Of a DNA stretch of 64,000 nt, positions 61,447 to 64,000 are shown in pieces. Both the position numbers and the translations under genes were made by a program. How positions within the stretch are numbered: the stretch's first letter is position 1; each line of letters starts with the position of its first letter. Source of the stretch: Amphritea pacifica (GTDB lineage Bacteria > Pseudomonadota > Gammaproteobacteria > Pseudomonadales > Balneatricaceae); assembly GCF_016924145.1 (NCBI RefSeq), contig NZ_JAFFZO010000016.1, forward strand, positions 44,581-108,580. The letters run 5' to 3'. The notes beneath the pieces were generated by a model. It ran no database searches. It was given only the letters and a program-made list of their open reading frames with translations, and was not told where the DNA came from.

Positions 61447-61571
61447 ATTTTTAGCCAGTTCCCCTCTAATAACGCTATCAATCGCTATGGATGGTGAGCG
61501 TTTACCCTATTCAGGGTCTCTCCCTGCTTTGAGCGATCTCCCTTTTCGCTTCTGACTAAACGACGAATACA

Positions 61572-62594
61572 ATGAGCTTACTTGCCCGAATTTTAATAAT
61601 ATTCACTACTTTTTCTTATTCCCTCGCAGGCGGAATAGCCCAGGCCGATGAGTGGAATGTGGGCTTTAACACGCTTCAGGTGTCAGACCCGGTGTTAGAT
61701 TACGACATTGACGTTGCGGTATGGTACCCCACCCAGGAGAGAGCGAAGGCTGAGACGGTGGGTCCGGCAACCCTGAATGTGGCCCGTGGCGCCAGACCAA
61801 TCGCCAGGACTCATGGGTTGATACTGATCTCCCATGGCTTTTCGGGGAGCTTTCTGGGGCACAATGATACGGCTCAGTTTCTTGCGCGCCAGGGTTTTGT
61901 GGTGGCCACACCAACCCATCCTGACATACCGGGCCTGAAGTCGGGAAAACCAGAATTCGATCCGTTAGCGGTACGACCACGTCATCTCCGGTTGATCAGC
62001 AACCGGCTCTTAAATCATCCGCAGTTTAAGGCAGGCTTTCTGCAACATCGTGTCGGCGTTATTGGCTACTCCTTAGGTGGTTACACCGCGCTGGCAGCCA
62101 GCGGCGTGCAGCCCGACCCATCAGGTTTAGCCGCTTACTGCAGCGCTGAGATTAACGATGCTCTGTTATGTTCACCTGAAGCGACACGGCGTTTTGCCAC
62201 TATCGCAGACCAACTGTCACAGCAAAAGATTGATCAGATAGCAGCTATCGTACTGCTTGCACCCGCGTATGGGCCTCTATTCTCTGAGCAATCGCTGGCA
62301 AAACTCGATATTCCGGTCCGTTTGTTTAGTGCAGAAAAAGACCAGGAGCTGGATAATCGCTACAACGCTCAGCATTTTGAGAAATTTCTTGGCAATACCT
62401 CCGCTAGCGAGGTGATCAAAGATGCTGGTCACTTTGTCTTTATTGCCCCCTGCCCGGACGCCCTGAAACACGCAGTTCCGGTTTTGTGCGAAGACAGCAA
62501 AAATGTTGATCGGGTATCGGTTCACCAGAAGCTGAATGAAACGATTGGGCACTTTTTTGCGCGTGTGTTTGGGCAACAGAAAACGGACTCTTAA
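61572..62594 (+). CDS. Exported alpha/beta hydrolase (PAF-AH/dienelactone-like)
   Basis: 340 aa with an N-terminal signal peptide (ILIIFTTFSYSLAGGIAQA), so periplasmic or secreted. Alpha/beta hydrolase with VAVWYPTQ, LILISHGFSGSFLGH (oxyanion region), the nucleophile elbow GYSLGGYTA (Ser), PVRLFSAEKDQELD (acid region) and KDAGHFVF (catalytic His). The layout matches bacterial PAF-acetylhydrolase-like esterases. Substrate unknown. Monocistronic in appearance. Confidence 0.82.
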   Translation: MSLLARILIIFTTFSYSLAGGIAQADEWNVGFNTLQVSDPVLDYDIDVAVWYPTQERAKAETVGPATLNVARGARPIARTHGLILISHGFSGSFLGHNDTAQFLARQGFVVATPTHPDIPGLKSGKPEFDPLAVRPRHLRLISNRLLNHPQFKAGFLQHRVGVIGYSLGGYTALAASGVQPDPSGLAAYCSAEINDALLCSPEATRRFATIADQLSQQKIDQIAAIVLLAPAYGPLFSEQSLAKLDIPVRLFSAEKDQELDNRYNAQHFEKFLGNTSASEVIKDAGHFVFIAPCPDALKHAVPVLCEDSKNVDRVSVHQKLNETIGHFFARVFGQQKTDS

Positions 62595-62744
62595 TATCTC
62601 CCGACCGGGTGCTGCATAACAGTGCTAACAACCGGTTTAAAACATTCATAACCCTTTGGCGTTCATAGAGTCAGGGGTATTTTTGATCGTAGCCAGAGGA
62701 GAAGCTGACCCCACCAGCCTGCCCTGTAACTAAAAGAGCGCCAC

Positions 62745-63245
62745 TCACTCCATCACCTCAAGATACTCAATATGATCTTTTTTCAAAACCAACTGGAGGT
62801 TATGAAAACCCGAGACAGACACCCGCTGCTGCCCTTTCTTACTCAGGTAGTTCGCGTATATCACAACATCGATTGCAGACCGATACCTCTCAGGCAAATC
62901 AACCGCTTCGACAAAGTCGCCTGGAGGTATCTCAAGGGAAACCAGGTCAGCCTGACGAGCAAGTATCGATTTCAGGCCATTCCGTGCAGCAAACCACTCC
63001 GCAGCATCGCGGGGTAACAATGTTGCCGCACGGCTGCTGTAGATAAAAACCAGATCCACCGCTGTGGATGATTGTTGGTTGGCATCAGGCAGCGCGACAA
63101 TCCGAAGGCTTGCCAGCTGACTGCCCCGGCCCTCCACTTTCACAACATCACAACCGGCAACCAGCGCGATGCTAAGATAGAGTCCCAACCAACATAAGAA
63201 AGTAGCGCCTCTGTTGTACCTATGGGTAGTCTGCTCTTCTATCAT
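62745..63245 (-). CDS. Putative lipoprotein of unknown function
   Basis: 166 aa from ATG 63245 (AAAAGGG upstream); longer in-frame starts add 35 residues. Lipoprotein signal (TFLCWLGLYLSIALVAGC, lipobox LVAGC). The mature part is beta-rich: SLRIVALPDANQQSSTAVDLVFIYS, ATLLPRDAAEWFA, SLEIPPGDFVEAVDLP. The order loosely resembles TssJ-type secretion lipoproteins (a transthyretin-like fold), but no secretion genes are nearby, so I do not assign that function. Divergent from the next gene. Confidence 0.6.
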   Translation of the reverse strand: MIEEQTTHRYNRGATFLCWLGLYLSIALVAGCDVVKVEGRGSQLASLRIVALPDANQQSSTAVDLVFIYSSRAATLLPRDAAEWFAARNGLKSILARQADLVSLEIPPGDFVEAVDLPERYRSAIDVVIYANYLSKKGQQRVSVSGFHNLQLVLKKDHIEYLEVME

Positions 63246-63406
63246 TTCATCCCTTTTTGCCAAACAACGAAAAAATTGGCCTGCCCATTTGATAACTCGT
63301 TTCAGTCTCATAAAATATACCGGCCCCATGTTGACCAGTTGAATATTCATTTACACTGTCGGCCTGTACGGATTGCAGACGTTAAATACAACAAGGATTT
63401 CTCTCT

Positions 63407-63838
63407 ATGCAAAGTTCACCGAATGTTCTGCTAATGGTAGCGGCAATATCAAGCGGTTGCGCGGCATTATTACATTTTGCCTGCGTTTTTCTGGGTGCCC
63501 CCGGTTTCCGGATACTTGGCGCAGGAGACCGATTGGTTCACATGGCTGCACGGGGCAACTGTTACCCTTTTGTCGTCGCAGTTCTGATCGGGATAATACT
63601 CATTATCTGGTCGCTCTATGCGCTATCAGGTGCCGGCGCGATCCCCAGGCTGCCATTTGTTAATGTAGTGTTATTTGCTATCACTGCAGTATATCTACTA
63701 AGGTCGGCTGCGTTTCCCCTGCTAAAGAGGGTAATCCCGGGTAACAGTGATCAGTTCTGGTACCTCAGCTCACTGATTAGCCTGGCAATCGGTTTATTGC
63801 ATTTATTCGGCCTGATTCAGGTTTGGCAGAGTCTTTAA
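63407..63838 (+). CDS. Small four-helix membrane protein
   Basis: 143 aa with about four hydrophobic helices (VLLMVAAISSGCAALLHFACVFLG, YPFVVAVLIGIILIIWSLYALSG, NVVLFAITAVYLLRSAAF, LISLAIGLLHLFGLIQVW). GGA upstream of the ATG. No known motif. Confidence 0.65.
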   Translation: MQSSPNVLLMVAAISSGCAALLHFACVFLGAPGFRILGAGDRLVHMAARGNCYPFVVAVLIGIILIIWSLYALSGAGAIPRLPFVNVVLFAITAVYLLRSAAFPLLKRVIPGNSDQFWYLSSLISLAIGLLHLFGLIQVWQSL

Positions 63839-63943
63839 TACCGCTGCATATTCACGGCTAAACAAGGCTAAACAGGGACAGGCATATTCTAAAAGCCTGA
63901 TCTATACTGCTGATACCTCAAACAAGGATGTTAAGGAAATCAT

Positions 63944-64000
63944 ATGACCCGTGCCCGTCATCAGATTATTTCTACCGCAGACACTCCCTATTATCACTGT
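63944..64000 (+). CDS. REP-associated Y1 transposase, start only
   Basis: 19 codons before the window ends, with AAGGA in front of the ATG. The sequence MTRARHQIISTADTPYYHC matches the usual RAYT/Y1 transposase opening (ISxxxTPYYHC, which continues VSRCVRRAFLCG in full-length members). RAYTs mobilise REP/REPIN palindromes such as those at 134, 2854 and 3119. Partial gene. Confidence 0.8.
   Translation, partial: MTRARHQIISTADTPYYHC

Overview
The window looks like a chromosomal segment of a marine, metabolically versatile gammaproteobacterium. The gene set best fits the Oceanospirillales group (Amphritea, Neptunomonas or Marinobacterium-like). This is an inference from gene content: a Tat-exported PhoX phosphatase, a complete N-methylglutamate (NMG) pathway for methylamine, glutarate hydroxylation, an NhaC-type antiporter and many cyclic-di-GMP proteins. 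No rRNA or tRNA gene was seen.

Layout. 1-3.2 kb: a putative nuclease toxin and its immunity protein, flanked on both sides by related repeat blocks (CACAGAG-type repeats plus REP/REPIN palindromes). 3.2-9.2 kb: slyD, then a five-gene minus-strand run (ABC exporter, FetB-like permease, EamA exporter, LysE exporter, nitronate monooxygenase). 9.5-16.1 kb: a GGDEF-EAL protein, an HD-GYP phosphodiesterase, endonuclease I and small cell-envelope or unknown genes. 16.3-22.0 kb: a P-type cation ATPase, a small basic protein, a hipBA toxin-antitoxin pair with palindromic operators, and a methyltransferase. 22.2-25.6 kb: the glutarate module (glaH, lhgO, divergent GntR regulator) with a repeat-rich control region. 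25.6-34.6 kb: NnrU, PhoX, a diguanylate cyclase, an NhaC antiporter and a divergent MFS/AraC pair. 34.7-42.3 kb: small genes, another diguanylate cyclase, an IS3-type remnant, a DEDD exonuclease, a YehS-like protein, a 2-hydroxyacid dehydrogenase and a REC-PAS-GGDEF-EAL protein. 42.7-46.2 kb: a large hybrid histidine kinase.

47.6-59.0 kb: the most coherent system, a single minus-strand run gmaS-mgsABC-purU-folD-mgdABCD. It should convert methylamine plus glutamate to gamma-glutamylmethylamide, then N-methylglutamate, then glutamate plus methylene-THF. FolD and PurU would oxidise the C1 unit to formate. A GG-N10-GC sigma54 promoter lies in front of gmaS and a divergent XRE-cupin regulator sits beside it, which suggests nitrogen control. 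The mgd genes would be called sarcosine oxidase soxBDAG by homology alone; context favours NMG dehydrogenase.

59.9-64 kb: a MerR-controlled carboxymuconolactone decarboxylase-like gene with a classic 19-bp-spacer promoter, an ABM-domain protein, a secreted alpha/beta hydrolase, a lipoprotein, a small membrane protein, and the first 19 codons of a REP-associated (Y1) transposase at the very edge. Five proteins with GGDEF, EAL or HD-GYP domains plus the hybrid kinase, which carries a related sensor, make this a signalling-rich neighbourhood.
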